64,000 nt of DNA from Litorimonas sp039975855 (GTDB lineage: Bacteria > Pseudomonadota > Alphaproteobacteria > Caulobacterales > Maricaulaceae), in contig JBDWGH010000002.1 of the NCBI GenBank assembly GCA_039975855.1, positions 806,001 through 870,000 on the forward strand, in the 5' to 3' direction. The position numbers and the translations under genes were made by a program. Positions 34,626 through 43,179 of this stretch are shown piece after piece. Position 1 is the first letter of the stretch. Every line of letters begins with the position of its first letter. Below the pieces are notes generated by a model. The model was not told the origin of the DNA. It ran no database searches and saw only the letters and a program-made list of their open reading frames with translations.

Positions 34626-35408
34626 TTAAAGCCGCTTTGTCGTGCGAACGGACCCAATCCGCTTAACGGCTTCTTCCACTGGCTCCAGAGCAACACACAT
34701 GTGGTGCGCATTAGCGTGTAAGAGTTGATCTCCATCCACGACAATGCCCACATGACCTGGCCAAAACAGCAAGTCCCCAGCGGCTCTATTCGCGAAATCT
34801 ACAGGCCGCCCAAGTTGCTTCTCTTGTTGATCTGCATCTCGCGGCGCATCGGCACCTGTCGCCGCTAGGGCACTTTGAACTAATCCTGAGCAGTCGACAC
34901 CAATATGCCCTGTACCGCCCCAAATATAAGGCTGGTTCGTCATATCAGCGGCAAAGGCTGTATATGAGCGCTTGGGTAACTCGGTCATTTCTCGAATATG
35001 TTTTGTGTGAATGAATCCAACCTGGGATACCTCCAGAAAATCACCCTCAACCTCCCCTATTATGGCAGCATTGCGTGGAAGACTGCCTAGAAGTTTGGAC
35101 TTGATATCAGCCTCTCCAAAAATACCGGCCGTGACGGTTGAAATGAGATGGCTCGGATTTAGATTTCCTTCGGAGAGGACAGATGTCGGGAGGAACCCAA
35201 TGTAATCAATACGGTCAATGCCTGGAATAATTGAAAGCAACGCGCCGCGTGACATGCCTTCTTTTGATTCGATGATCTCAAACCTTTGTCCAAGTAGAGC
35301 CTGTGTGCCGATACCCGTTTCCGTCATCAAATCTGCGGACGGTGTATTCACATAATAGGTTTTAGTTTCTGTGCCGGGGGGTAGATCCGTCCGACTGTCC
35401 GCGATCAT
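34626..35408 (-). CDS. NlpC/P60 family (C40) peptidase
   Basis: Cell-wall gamma-D-glutamyl endopeptidase-type protein, 260 aa. SH3-like repeats occupy the N-terminal half. The C-terminal NlpC/P60 domain shows the catalytic Cys in HIGVDCSGLVQSAL (about residue 174), His in FWPGHVGIVVD and a third polar residue in HANAHHM. No signal peptide is obvious, so it may act in the cytoplasm on recycled peptidoglycan peptides, as related alphaproteobacterial proteins do. Its ATG overlaps the MarR gene stop (ATGA at 35405-35408), so the two are coupled. Confidence 0.9.
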   Translation of the reverse strand: MIADSRTDLPPGTETKTYYVNTPSADLMTETGIGTQALLGQRFEIIESKEGMSRGALLSIIPGIDRIDYIGFLPTSVLSEGNLNPSHLISTVTAGIFGEADIKSKLLGSLPRNAAIIGEVEGDFLEVSQVGFIHTKHIREMTELPKRSYTAFAADMTNQPYIWGGTGHIGVDCSGLVQSALAATGADAPRDADQQEKQLGRPVDFANRAAGDLLFWPGHVGIVVDGDQLLHANAHHMCVALEPVEEAVKRIGSVRTTKRL

Positions 35409-35830
35409 ATACGTTCGGCTTGGATAATATCTGCGAACTCAGATAAAAAATGAATGCCTGACGACGTGCGTGCGAGCACAACGGAGCGCTTGTCCCGGTG
35501 ATCAGGTTTACGTTCAATGTAACCCAACTTGCAAAGGCTGTCCGTCGCGCGGCTAATCGCAGCTTTTGTAACATCCAAATGTTTGGCCAATGACCGAACA
35601 GTATGGAGTCCATCTTCCAAATAGATCGTCATGAGCATGGCCAATTGACGAGCCGATAAATCAGGAGCTTCCGATCGAACTGTTGCCAGAGTTACGCGGT
35701 GCCAAAAAGCAAGACTATCTTTGCGAGATACCTTGTCAGTTTGCGTTTTACGAACAACAGGTAGCGCCGTTTCTGCGGGAACTGTCACGGAGACAAGGCG
35801 GGGCACGAAAGCAGTTTTCATTGCAGACAT
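35405..35830 (-). CDS. MarR-family transcriptional regulator
   Basis: Winged-helix regulator, 141 aa from the ATG at 35830, which has AAGGAG ten bases upstream; the frame continues to 35908. The MarR core is SARQLAMLMTIYLEDGLHTVRSLAKHLDVTKAAISRATDSLCKLGYIERKPDHRDKRSVVLARTSSG, with the HTH around VTKAAISRATDSL and the wing DHRDKRS. The N-terminus is Pro/Val-rich and not part of the usual fold. It overlaps the peptidase gene by 4 bp; a shared promoter lies upstream in 35831-36009. Confidence 0.9.
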   Translation of the reverse strand: MSAMKTAFVPRLVSVTVPAETALPVVRKTQTDKVSRKDSLAFWHRVTLATVRSEAPDLSARQLAMLMTIYLEDGLHTVRSLAKHLDVTKAAISRATDSLCKLGYIERKPDHRDKRSVVLARTSSGIHFLSEFADIIQAERI

Positions 35831-36009
35831 TGGCGCGGCACTCCTTGGAAGATAACAGAAATATATTCGACGAATCATGGATTCGCACAGTCCGGATTCA
35901 TGGGTCAAGGGAGTGTCGTCTTCGTTTTGCTTGAAATGGACTCAAGTGATTCAAATCCAACACAATTTTGAACAAAAAATTTTAAGGGTTTTCAAGCATA
36001 ACGTCAGTC

Positions 36010-37104
36010 ATGAGTCGTTTGACAACCGATATGATCACATCCGACACGAATAGTCAGATGGAGTACCGCCTTCCACTGCATGGTTTGGCGGCGCTTCGAA
36101 TTGCCATCGTATTTGTTATCGGGCTGGGATATGCGTCAACAATGGGGATTGGCGGAGACAGTCCTGAGTGGGGTCGCCATTGGGGATATGACCCGTCTCG
36201 TTACGGCGTCCAGTTACTCTTTATTTTTTCCGGGTTCCTTGCGGCCCAATCAATGACGAACGGACGCACCGTTCGAGAATTCTTTGGATCACGAGTACGA
36301 AGCCTGTGGCCAGCCCTGATTGCCGCAACATTGTTTAGTGTCTGTATCATCTATCCAATCATGTGCGCACCAGATGCACCGGTTCGTATGTCAGCCTCAG
36401 ATCTTGCGACATACACGCTTAAAACCGTATTTCTGATCGATCCCGGTACGCGGATGCCTGGCCTGATGGATGATGCGAAATATATGTGTTTGTTGCAGGG
36501 CGCAATTTGGACACTGCAATGGGGGTTAATCCTTCATGTTGGGTTTTTGTTCGGCTGGTTCACCCGCCTTCTAAGTAACCGTGTCCTAAGCCTAACGCTC
36601 ACCTTCGCTGCGATCGCGCTTTATGTAACAGTAATTGATACAAGCGTTTTAGACTCTGAGTTTGCTAAGCAAGTTGAACCGATAGTACCCGGAATCCGTT
36701 TGGGCTATGCATACCTTATTGGAGTCACTCTCTTTCACTGGCAAGGCGTTTTGCGCCTAAACCTTTTCCGTATTTTGGCCGGCAGCATCATCATTACAGG
36801 ATTAACAACTGGCTTTTACCTCAATTTACCCTGGTCATCGCTGCTGGAGGTTATGGGTGTATTCGTTTGGCTGACGCTTTGTATAGGTTTCCTATACACG
36901 GCCCCGCAAATCCTCAGGCACTGTCCACGTGCGGCTCCAATGCTCTATGTCAGCATTTGGCCAGCTGCGCAGATTGTGGTGTCCCTCACACCTGAAATAT
37001 CTCAATTCGACGTGATGAAATTCTCACTCATATTGGCGACTTCCAGCGCAGGCGTTTTGTTTCTCTTACTCAGAGAGACGCGCATTAAGCCCACCAGATT
37101 TTAG
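36010..37104 (+). CDS. acyltransferase-3-like integral membrane protein
   Basis: 364 aa with about ten predicted transmembrane segments. Resembles the OafA/YrhL acyltransferase family in its layout: YRLPLHGLAALRIAIVFV at the first helix, YGVQLLFIFSGFLAAQS (family FF.LSGFL), then REFFGSRVRSLWPALI. In true members the first helix ends in a catalytic His; I do not find a His there, so O-acetyl transfer activity is doubtful. It may have a structural or altered function, such as modification of a surface glycan. The stop is at 37104, and the gene overlaps the convergent M17 aminopeptidase by 39 bp, which is long for this compact genome. Confidence 0.72.
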   Translation: MSRLTTDMITSDTNSQMEYRLPLHGLAALRIAIVFVIGLGYASTMGIGGDSPEWGRHWGYDPSRYGVQLLFIFSGFLAAQSMTNGRTVREFFGSRVRSLWPALIAATLFSVCIIYPIMCAPDAPVRMSASDLATYTLKTVFLIDPGTRMPGLMDDAKYMCLLQGAIWTLQWGLILHVGFLFGWFTRLLSNRVLSLTLTFAAIALYVTVIDTSVLDSEFAKQVEPIVPGIRLGYAYLIGVTLFHWQGVLRLNLFRILAGSIIITGLTTGFYLNLPWSSLLEVMGVFVWLTLCIGFLYTAPQILRHCPRAAPMLYVSIWPAAQIVVSLTPEISQFDVMKFSLILATSSAGVLFLLLRETRIKPTRF

Positions 37105-38484
37105 CCAAGCATAGACAGCGCGAACGCCGTACATGTCTCCGCCTTTGGGATGCGCGGGGCGCGCCGCCGGGTTCCAGCCATATGTATCAAAATGCATCCA
37201 AGGCGTATTTTTTACAAATCGCTCAAGGAAGAGGCCAGCTGTTACTGACCCAGCAAAACCACCACCTGAATTCTTCAAAGAAGCAATTGGTGAGCTAAGC
37301 ATAGAATTATAAGGCTGCCAAAGCGGCAGGTTCCAAACCGGATCCAATTGCGCCATACCGTGCCGAGAGACGGCTTCAATCGGGGCAGGTCGATTACAGA
37401 ACATAGGCGGTAAATGCGGACCCAGAGCAACACGAGCCGCCCCCGTCAAAGTCGCAAAATCAATCATGAAAACCGGATCGCTCTCAGTTGCTTTTGTTAA
37501 AGCATCGCCGAGCACAAGACGCCCCTCCGCATCCGTGTTATCGATCTCCACCGTAAGACCGATCCGCGATTGTAGAATATCACCCGGACGATAGGCGTTG
37601 GAGGAGACAGCATTCTCAGCGATTGCCAACAGACAATGCAAACGAACTGGCAGTTTATTCGCCATGATCAAATGCGATAGCGCCAAAGCATGAGCGGCTC
37701 CGCCCATATCTTTTTTCATAATGCGCGCACCCGAGGCTGACTTCATATTCACGCCGCCCGTGTCGAAAGTGATACCCTTCCCAATAATGGCTAAACGTGG
37801 ATGTGAGGGATCACCCCATTCAATCTCCACCAGACGCGGCGCTTCATGCGCAGCGCGTCCCACAGCGTGGATCATTGGGTAGTTCTGATCCAACAAGTCT
37901 TCACCTACCACTGAGGATACATCCGCATCAAACTGCTTGGCCAAATCCCGTGCCGCTTGTTCAAGAGCGACGGGACCCATATCACTGGCGGGCGTATTAA
38001 TCAGATCCCGGCATAGTGTGGTCGCGGCGACGCTGGACATAATTTCTGTCTCTGTTGCGTCATCATCTAACACCAAAAGAGGTGGATCGGATTTTTCAGA
38101 TAGGTATCGATCAAAGCGGTAAGCACCCATCCCCCACCCGATAGACGCGAGGCGCGCATCGAGTTCCTTGGGGAGATGGCCCAATTTATAATAGCCACCT
38201 TTAAGGTTGGCGCTTAAGGTCCCCAGGCGCATTTCTCCAATTGTTTCGTCTTCACCTAAACCGAGTAAGATACGCTTCACTCGACCATCCGCTTCCGGCA
38301 ATCTTAAGCGCTGTCCACCCTCTGCTTTGAAGCTGCGCTCGGCGGCGAAAACGCGCTGAGCTTCCGTCAGGGACCCCGCGAAGCGTTCCCAACTCACTGC
38401 GGTCAATACATCAACAATTACCGGCACAACTTCGCTCGGTAGGTCTTGATGACGTATAAATGGAAGAGATGGGGTCTTAGACAT
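37066..38484 (-). CDS. leucyl aminopeptidase family protein (M17)
   Basis: Two-metal M17 aminopeptidase, 472 aa. Core motifs: IIGKGITFDTGGVNMKSASG (first metal Lys/Asp), MKKDMGGAAHALALS, and NTDAEGRLVLGDALT, the family signature with the catalytic Asp/Glu and Arg. The N-terminal domain is the shorter, divergent type. Acts in cytoplasmic peptide turnover. AGGA six bases before the ATG at 38484 supports the start. Its 3' end overlaps the convergent acyltransferase gene by 39 bp. Confidence 0.93.
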   Translation of the reverse strand: MSKTPSLPFIRHQDLPSEVVPVIVDVLTAVSWERFAGSLTEAQRVFAAERSFKAEGGQRLRLPEADGRVKRILLGLGEDETIGEMRLGTLSANLKGGYYKLGHLPKELDARLASIGWGMGAYRFDRYLSEKSDPPLLVLDDDATETEIMSSVAATTLCRDLINTPASDMGPVALEQAARDLAKQFDADVSSVVGEDLLDQNYPMIHAVGRAAHEAPRLVEIEWGDPSHPRLAIIGKGITFDTGGVNMKSASGARIMKKDMGGAAHALALSHLIMANKLPVRLHCLLAIAENAVSSNAYRPGDILQSRIGLTVEIDNTDAEGRLVLGDALTKATESDPVFMIDFATLTGAARVALGPHLPPMFCNRPAPIEAVSRHGMAQLDPVWNLPLWQPYNSMLSSPIASLKNSGGGFAGSVTAGLFLERFVKNTPWMHFDTYGWNPAARPAHPKGGDMYGVRAVYAWLKSGGLNARLSE

Positions 38485-38534
38485 GAAAATTCCTACGAAA
38501 ATATAAGTTTCGGCACTGAATCCCTAAGGGTTTG

Positions 38535-38549
38535 TAAACGCGGCGTTAA
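38535..38549 (+). promoter_or_regulatory. CtrA-like site upstream of tadD
   Basis: TAAA-CGCGGCG-TTAA: one base from the TTAA-N7-TTAA pattern of the CtrA response regulator. It is about 90 bp before the tadD start. A second TTAAC run lies at 38569. Function assigned only by pattern. Confidence 0.4.
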
Positions 38550-38640
38550 CCCTCTTCGTTCAGATTTGTTAACGAAATCCGTAAACGACATACATCTGGT
38601 CGTTTTAAGCGGGTGCATCCGTTGAAAGGCCGCTTTGACC

Positions 38641-39726
38641 ATGACTAATCGATCTCATATATTGTCTGCCCTCATCGCTGGCACCGCATTTCTCGCAACA
38701 GGATGTGCCGTAGCGCCCCCCATGAATGCACAGGAAGCCCAAGTGCAAGCGGATCTCGCCGTCGATAATTACATGCCCGCCACACGCCAAATGCGGGACG
38801 CAATTGAGACTCAGGAATTATTCGCGCAAGCGGCATTCTGGTCGCATGAGTATAATCTCAATCCAGCAGATCTTGAATCTGCTATCAAACTGGCCGCCGC
38901 AGTTCGCCAATTGGGCAACCCCGGACGGGCCGTCGAAATCACCCAAACGACACGCGCACTTTTTCCGCGGGATCCCTATTTGATGGCAGAATATGCGGCA
39001 GCGTTGATTGCCAGCGAACGCTCTCTAGATGCTATTCCCATTCTAAACAAAGGCCTTTCAACGACCCCAAGCTACGGTCGGTTATGGTCTTTGAAGGGCG
39101 CCGCATTGGATCAACAAGAGCGCTATGTTGAGGCGCGGCAACATTATGATCGCGCACTGCGCATTACCCCCAACGATCCTAACGTGATGGCGAACATTGG
39201 TCTCAGTCATGCTTTATCAGGAGATCCGGCAACAGCCGAAGGCTGGCTTCGCCGCGCCGTCTCGATGCCAAATGCCTCCGCGAGTGTCAGGCAGAACCTA
39301 ATCTTAGTTCTGCAATTACAAGGAAAAAATGCCGAAGCGCAAAAAATGACGGGCCTGACGCAACGTCAAACAAGCTTCCCGCAAATGCGGCCAGCTCATA
39401 CGCCTGTAACAAGCCAACCATCAAAGACCATGCAGCCGACTGAAATGCAGCCTCGACAGCAGCAGTCTCCGCAAGCCCGGATGTTCACAGGTCCAGCGGA
39501 AGGACAGCGTTTCTCGAATGCGTCTGAAGCAGCCCGTGCAATGGCCGCAAAACGATCTGATCAACAACCTACGCTCCCACCGCAAACTCAGAGCGGTTAT
39601 CAACAGTCGCAAAAAGCCAATCTTCCTCAAGTGCAGCAATTTGCACCGCAAGGGTATCCACCACTTGCAGGCGCACCAACACCGCCTCAACCGGAACGAC
39701 GAGAACCGAACCGCCGTCGGCGCTAA
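38641..39726 (+). CDS. tadD: TadD-like TPR lipoprotein of the Tad pilus
   Basis: 361 aa. Signal peptide with lipobox (LIAGTAFLATGC), so an outer-membrane-directed lipoprotein. Tandem TPR motifs (about residues 75-230: AVRQLGNPGRAVEITQT, LWSLKGAALDQQERYVEARQHYDRALRITPNDPNVMANIGLSHALSGDPATAEGWLRRAV) as in TadD, which helps secretin assembly. The C-terminal 100 residues are Gln/Pro-rich and low complexity. The start is taken as the ATG at 38641; a TTG at 38635 is also in frame. It lies at the tip of the pilus locus on the opposite strand, with a shared bidirectional terminator to tadC. Confidence 0.85.
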   Translation: MTNRSHILSALIAGTAFLATGCAVAPPMNAQEAQVQADLAVDNYMPATRQMRDAIETQELFAQAAFWSHEYNLNPADLESAIKLAAAVRQLGNPGRAVEITQTTRALFPRDPYLMAEYAAALIASERSLDAIPILNKGLSTTPSYGRLWSLKGAALDQQERYVEARQHYDRALRITPNDPNVMANIGLSHALSGDPATAEGWLRRAVSMPNASASVRQNLILVLQLQGKNAEAQKMTGLTQRQTSFPQMRPAHTPVTSQPSKTMQPTEMQPRQQQSPQARMFTGPAEGQRFSNASEAARAMAAKRSDQQPTLPPQTQSGYQQSQKANLPQVQQFAPQGYPPLAGAPTPPQPERREPNRRRR

Positions 39727-39751
39727 ATCAACCCTTATCCGATAGCCAAAC

Positions 39752-39785
39752 AAAAAGGCCGCTTCACTTCGAAGCGGCCTTTTTT
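39752..39785. terminator. bidirectional terminator between tadD and tadC
   Basis: AAAAAGGCCGCTTC-ACTTC-GAAGCGGCCTTTTT: a 14-bp stem with A-run on one side and T-run on the other, so it can end transcription from both convergent units. Confidence 0.93.
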
Positions 39786-39809
39786 GGACTTGAAATATAT
39801 AGAAGATAC

Positions 39810-40769
39810 TTAGAACGCTTGGCCAATGCGCATCGCTGCAGGGGTCAGGATAACGATAAACAGGACTGGCAGGAAAAAGAGGATCATTGGTACCGTCAAT
39901 TTAGCAGGTAGAGCTGCCGCTTTTTTCTCGGCTTGCATGACCCGCAATTGACGATTTTCATTTGCCATCGTCCGCAAGGTATCACCCAACGGCGTACCAT
40001 AACGTTCCGCTTGAACCAGAGCCGTCGCAACAGCTCGAATGCCCGGGTGGTTATTTCGACGAGCCAAGTTTTCATATGCCATCCGCCGGGATGACAAATA
40101 GGAAAGTTCTGCTGTTGTAAGAGAGAACTCCTCTGCCAATTCCACGGACGAGTCTCCCATCTCCTCGGCGACCTTTGCAAAGGCCAACTCGACTGACATG
40201 CCGGATTCGACACAAATTAGGAGCAAATCCAATGCATCTGGAAAGTTGGGTACAATTGACGCTAGACGTTTGTTCGCAACATTTCGAACATAGAGCGCTG
40301 GCAGATAATACCCTAGCGCTAGAAGGCCAACAGTCCCGGCCAGCCGTTGGGAAAATTCCCAATCTGCCACATTAAGGATAACAAACAGAATGAGGCCAAC
40401 AAGTCCCAATGCAATTGGAAGAACTAAACGCGCCATATAAAAAATATAAACTGGTTTCTGTCCTCGAAGACCAGCTTGAGCCATTTTGTCTTTCAAATCT
40501 GATGCTTCGAGCAGTTTTTCCAAACTGAACCGATCAACCAAATTTTTTGCAACACCTTTGCCATCTGACCGTAGACGAGCTTCGTTTTGCAAACTGTCTA
40601 AACGACTTTTACGCATGTTGTCTCGCGCGGTCGCGACAGACTCCATACGTTTCTTTTTCTTATCGCCCTCCAGCATTGGAATGACAACAATCCACAAGGA
40701 CGCCATAAAGAGAATAGCGATCAATGCGGATCCAGCGTTCTGGAAGAGAGCAGCAGATTCGGGACTCAT
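39810..40769 (-). CDS. tadC: Tad pilus inner-membrane platform protein TadC
   Basis: Type II secretion F-type (GspF/TadC) protein, 319 aa, with one N-terminal TM, a helical cytosolic domain, two middle TMs (about 120-160), the GspF domain (PDALDLLLICVESGMSVELAFAKVAEEM), then a final TM (LTVPMILFFLPVLFIVILTPA). Together with TadB it forms the inner-membrane base of the pilus. Last gene of the minus-strand cluster cpaB-cpaC-cpaD-cpaE-cpaF-tadB-tadC. Confidence 0.93.
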   Translation of the reverse strand: MSPESAALFQNAGSALIAILFMASLWIVVIPMLEGDKKKKRMESVATARDNMRKSRLDSLQNEARLRSDGKGVAKNLVDRFSLEKLLEASDLKDKMAQAGLRGQKPVYIFYMARLVLPIALGLVGLILFVILNVADWEFSQRLAGTVGLLALGYYLPALYVRNVANKRLASIVPNFPDALDLLLICVESGMSVELAFAKVAEEMGDSSVELAEEFSLTTAELSYLSSRRMAYENLARRNNHPGIRAVATALVQAERYGTPLGDTLRTMANENRQLRVMQAEKKAAALPAKLTVPMILFFLPVLFIVILTPAAMRIGQAF

Positions 40770-40788
40770 AGCGTTGTCTCCTGCCTCC

Positions 40789-41772
40789 CTAGAACTTGAA
40801 GTTAATCATTTTGCGCATCATCAACGTACCCATGACCATCATGACCGCACCAATCATCATGTTTCGTTGACCTGTCGTGGTCGTGTAGAGATCATTCATG
40901 TAGTCGGGACTCGCAATCGTCACGAGCAACATCACGATGATCGGCAAAGATCCGATAATAATTGAGGATACCTTCGCCTCTGCAGACAGAGCTTTAATCT
41001 TCTCACGCAAAATTTTACGTCCGCGCAACACACTGGATAGGTTAGCCAAGGCTTCGCCCAAGTTACCACCCGTCGTCTTTTGGATATTCAGAACCGTCGC
41101 AAAGAAATTCACTTCCGAAATCGGCATACGCTCGTACATTTGTTCCAAACAAACTTCGATCGGAATACCCAGGCTTTCACCTTCTACAACTCGGCGAAAC
41201 TCTGCTCCCAAAGGATCGGGGCTTTCATGTGCAATAATTTTCAGACAATCACCTAAGGGTAAGCCCGTACGGACACCACGTACAATAATATCCATCGCAT
41301 CGGCAAAATGGGACGTGAATTTTTTTTGCCGCCGCGCAATTGCCCCGTTCAATATAAATCGCGGGAATCCAAATCCCATTACAAATGATAAGGCCGCACA
41401 TGCGAGTGGCGGCATACCCATAACGAAAGGCAAAGCGCCAAACACCACAGCAAGAACCACTGAAATGATCATGAAAGTTTGTGGCTTCATAGACCAATCT
41501 GCCTGCATAATGCGGGCTTCAATTGTTTTAGCTTTTTTCTTTTTAGACTTTTGGCGTTCTTCAATCTTGCCAAGCGTTTCTTCGATTTGTTTCCGGCGAT
41601 TTCCAGAATCTTCAACTTTCAGCTTTTCCTTAATGTTTGAACCAAGAGTCTTTTTACCCGCAAACTCGCGCACGCGCTTTGTTTCACTAGAGGATTTATC
41701 CCCCATGAAGAGCATGCCAACGCAAACGACGAGGCCCGCGGCGCAAAGTCCAAGTATGGTTTGCGTTTCCAC
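40789..41772 (-). CDS. tadB: Tad pilus inner-membrane platform protein TadB
   Basis: 327 aa GspF-type protein, partner of TadC. N-terminal TM, Lys/Glu-rich cytosolic segment (LGKIEERQKSKKKKAKTIEARI), two TMs, the F domain (FADAMDIIVRGVRTGLPLGDCLKIIAHESPDPLGAEF, then LAEALANLSSVLRGR type sequence LGEALANLSSVLRGRKILREKIKALSAEAKVS), and a final TM. Starts exactly after the cpaF stop (41773) and is 19 bp before tadC, so tightly co-transcribed. Confidence 0.93.
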   Translation of the reverse strand: METQTILGLCAAGLVVCVGMLFMGDKSSSETKRVREFAGKKTLGSNIKEKLKVEDSGNRRKQIEETLGKIEERQKSKKKKAKTIEARIMQADWSMKPQTFMIISVVLAVVFGALPFVMGMPPLACAALSFVMGFGFPRFILNGAIARRQKKFTSHFADAMDIIVRGVRTGLPLGDCLKIIAHESPDPLGAEFRRVVEGESLGIPIEVCLEQMYERMPISEVNFFATVLNIQKTTGGNLGEALANLSSVLRGRKILREKIKALSAEAKVSSIIIGSLPIIVMLLVTIASPDYMNDLYTTTTGQRNMMIGAVMMVMGTLMMRKMINFKF

Positions 41773-43179
41773 CTAGGAACCTGCAGCGTCTAGCGCTTCG
41801 GCCAGATCTCTTTCTAGGTTAAAGTAGCGTGCGCGATCCCAGAACGCCGGCCGCGCAATACCCGTAGACTTATGTTCACCAATGATGTTTCCGTCTGCGT
41901 CTTCACCGTCCATCTCATAAACGATTAAATCTTGGGTGACGATAACATCGCCTTCCATACCGATGACTTCAGTAATTTTCGTAATTCGGCGAGAACCATC
42001 ACGCAAACGCGCAGCCTGCACAATAACATCAACCGAACCCACAATCATTTCACGAATAGTCTTTGCTGGAAGTGAAAAGCCACCCATTGTGATCATAGAC
42101 TCCAAACGAGAGAGAGCCTCTCGCGGGGAGTTAGCATGGAGCGTTCCCATTGAACCATCATGACCTGTGTTCATGGCCTGTAAGAGGTCAAACGCTTCCG
42201 GGCCACGCACCTCACCCACGATGATGCGTTCTGGACGCATCCGCAGACAGTTTTTAACTAGGTCAGCCATGGTGATTTTACCCTTACCTTCCAAGTTTGG
42301 CGGGCGGGTTTCGAGACGAACGACATGCGGTTGCTGCAGCTGCAGTTCGGCTGCATCTTCGCAAGTGATAATTCTCTCATCAGGATGGATAAATCCTGTC
42401 AACGCATTCAACAATGTCGTTTTTCCGGAACCAGTACCGCCAGAAATAACGATGTTACACTGACATGCGCCAATAATTTGAAGGACCTTTGCTCCGGCCG
42501 GAGAAATCGATTTAAAGTTGACGAGGTCTGCGAGACGAAGCTTGTCTTTCTTAAATTTACGAATGGTGAGCGCTGGACCATCAATTGAGAGGGGTGGAGC
42601 AATCACGTTGACACGAGAGCCGTCTAAAAGGCGCGCATCACAGATTGGCGAAGCTTCATCAACACGTCGGCCTACCTGGCTCACAATGCGCTGACAGATG
42701 TTCATCAACTGGGTATTATCCCGGAACCGGATATTGGTTTTGATCATCTTACCATTGGTTTCGATGAAAACATGTTTAGCGCCGTTGACCATGATATCGG
42801 CAATATCGTCACGAGACAGGAGTGGCTCTAGAGGACCATATCCCAAGATATCGTCACAGATTTCAGTGATAAGCTGGTTTTGCTCATTGACCGAAAGACG
42901 AACATTCCGAATGGCAATAATCTCGTCAACAATTGTACGTATTTCTTCTCGTGCTTTTTCAGCATTCATGCCCGCGAGAGCAGACACATCAATTGTTTCG
43001 AACAAGGCGTTAAAAATCGTTGCCTTTGTTTCGTAATATTCCTCGCTCGGCTCATCCGTGCGCCGGCTTTTTGTGGAATGTAACGGCGCATCAAGGGAGG
43101 AGTTTGTATCCTCTTTCTTTGGCGCAGCCGGAGCTGCTTGCGTTTTTACCGCTGTGTCTTCTGCGCGTTTGCCGAACAT
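41773..43179 (-). CDS. cpaF: Tad pilus assembly ATPase CpaF/TadA
   Basis: Hexameric secretion ATPase that powers pilus extension and possibly retraction. 468 aa. Motifs: GPLEPLLSRDDIADIMVNG in the N-domain, Walker A ISGGTGSGKTTLLNAL, Asp box IITCEDAAELQLQQPHVVRLETR, Walker B PERIIVGEVRGPEAFDLLQAMNTGHDGSMGTLHAN, with the His box TLHANSPREALSRLE. The N-terminal 50 residues are disordered. Immediately follows cpaE and abuts tadB. Confidence 0.96.
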   Translation of the reverse strand: MFGKRAEDTAVKTQAAPAAPKKEDTNSSLDAPLHSTKSRRTDEPSEEYYETKATIFNALFETIDVSALAGMNAEKAREEIRTIVDEIIAIRNVRLSVNEQNQLITEICDDILGYGPLEPLLSRDDIADIMVNGAKHVFIETNGKMIKTNIRFRDNTQLMNICQRIVSQVGRRVDEASPICDARLLDGSRVNVIAPPLSIDGPALTIRKFKKDKLRLADLVNFKSISPAGAKVLQIIGACQCNIVISGGTGSGKTTLLNALTGFIHPDERIITCEDAAELQLQQPHVVRLETRPPNLEGKGKITMADLVKNCLRMRPERIIVGEVRGPEAFDLLQAMNTGHDGSMGTLHANSPREALSRLESMITMGGFSLPAKTIREMIVGSVDVIVQAARLRDGSRRITKITEVIGMEGDVIVTQDLIVYEMDGEDADGNIIGEHKSTGIARPAFWDRARYFNLERDLAEALDAAGS

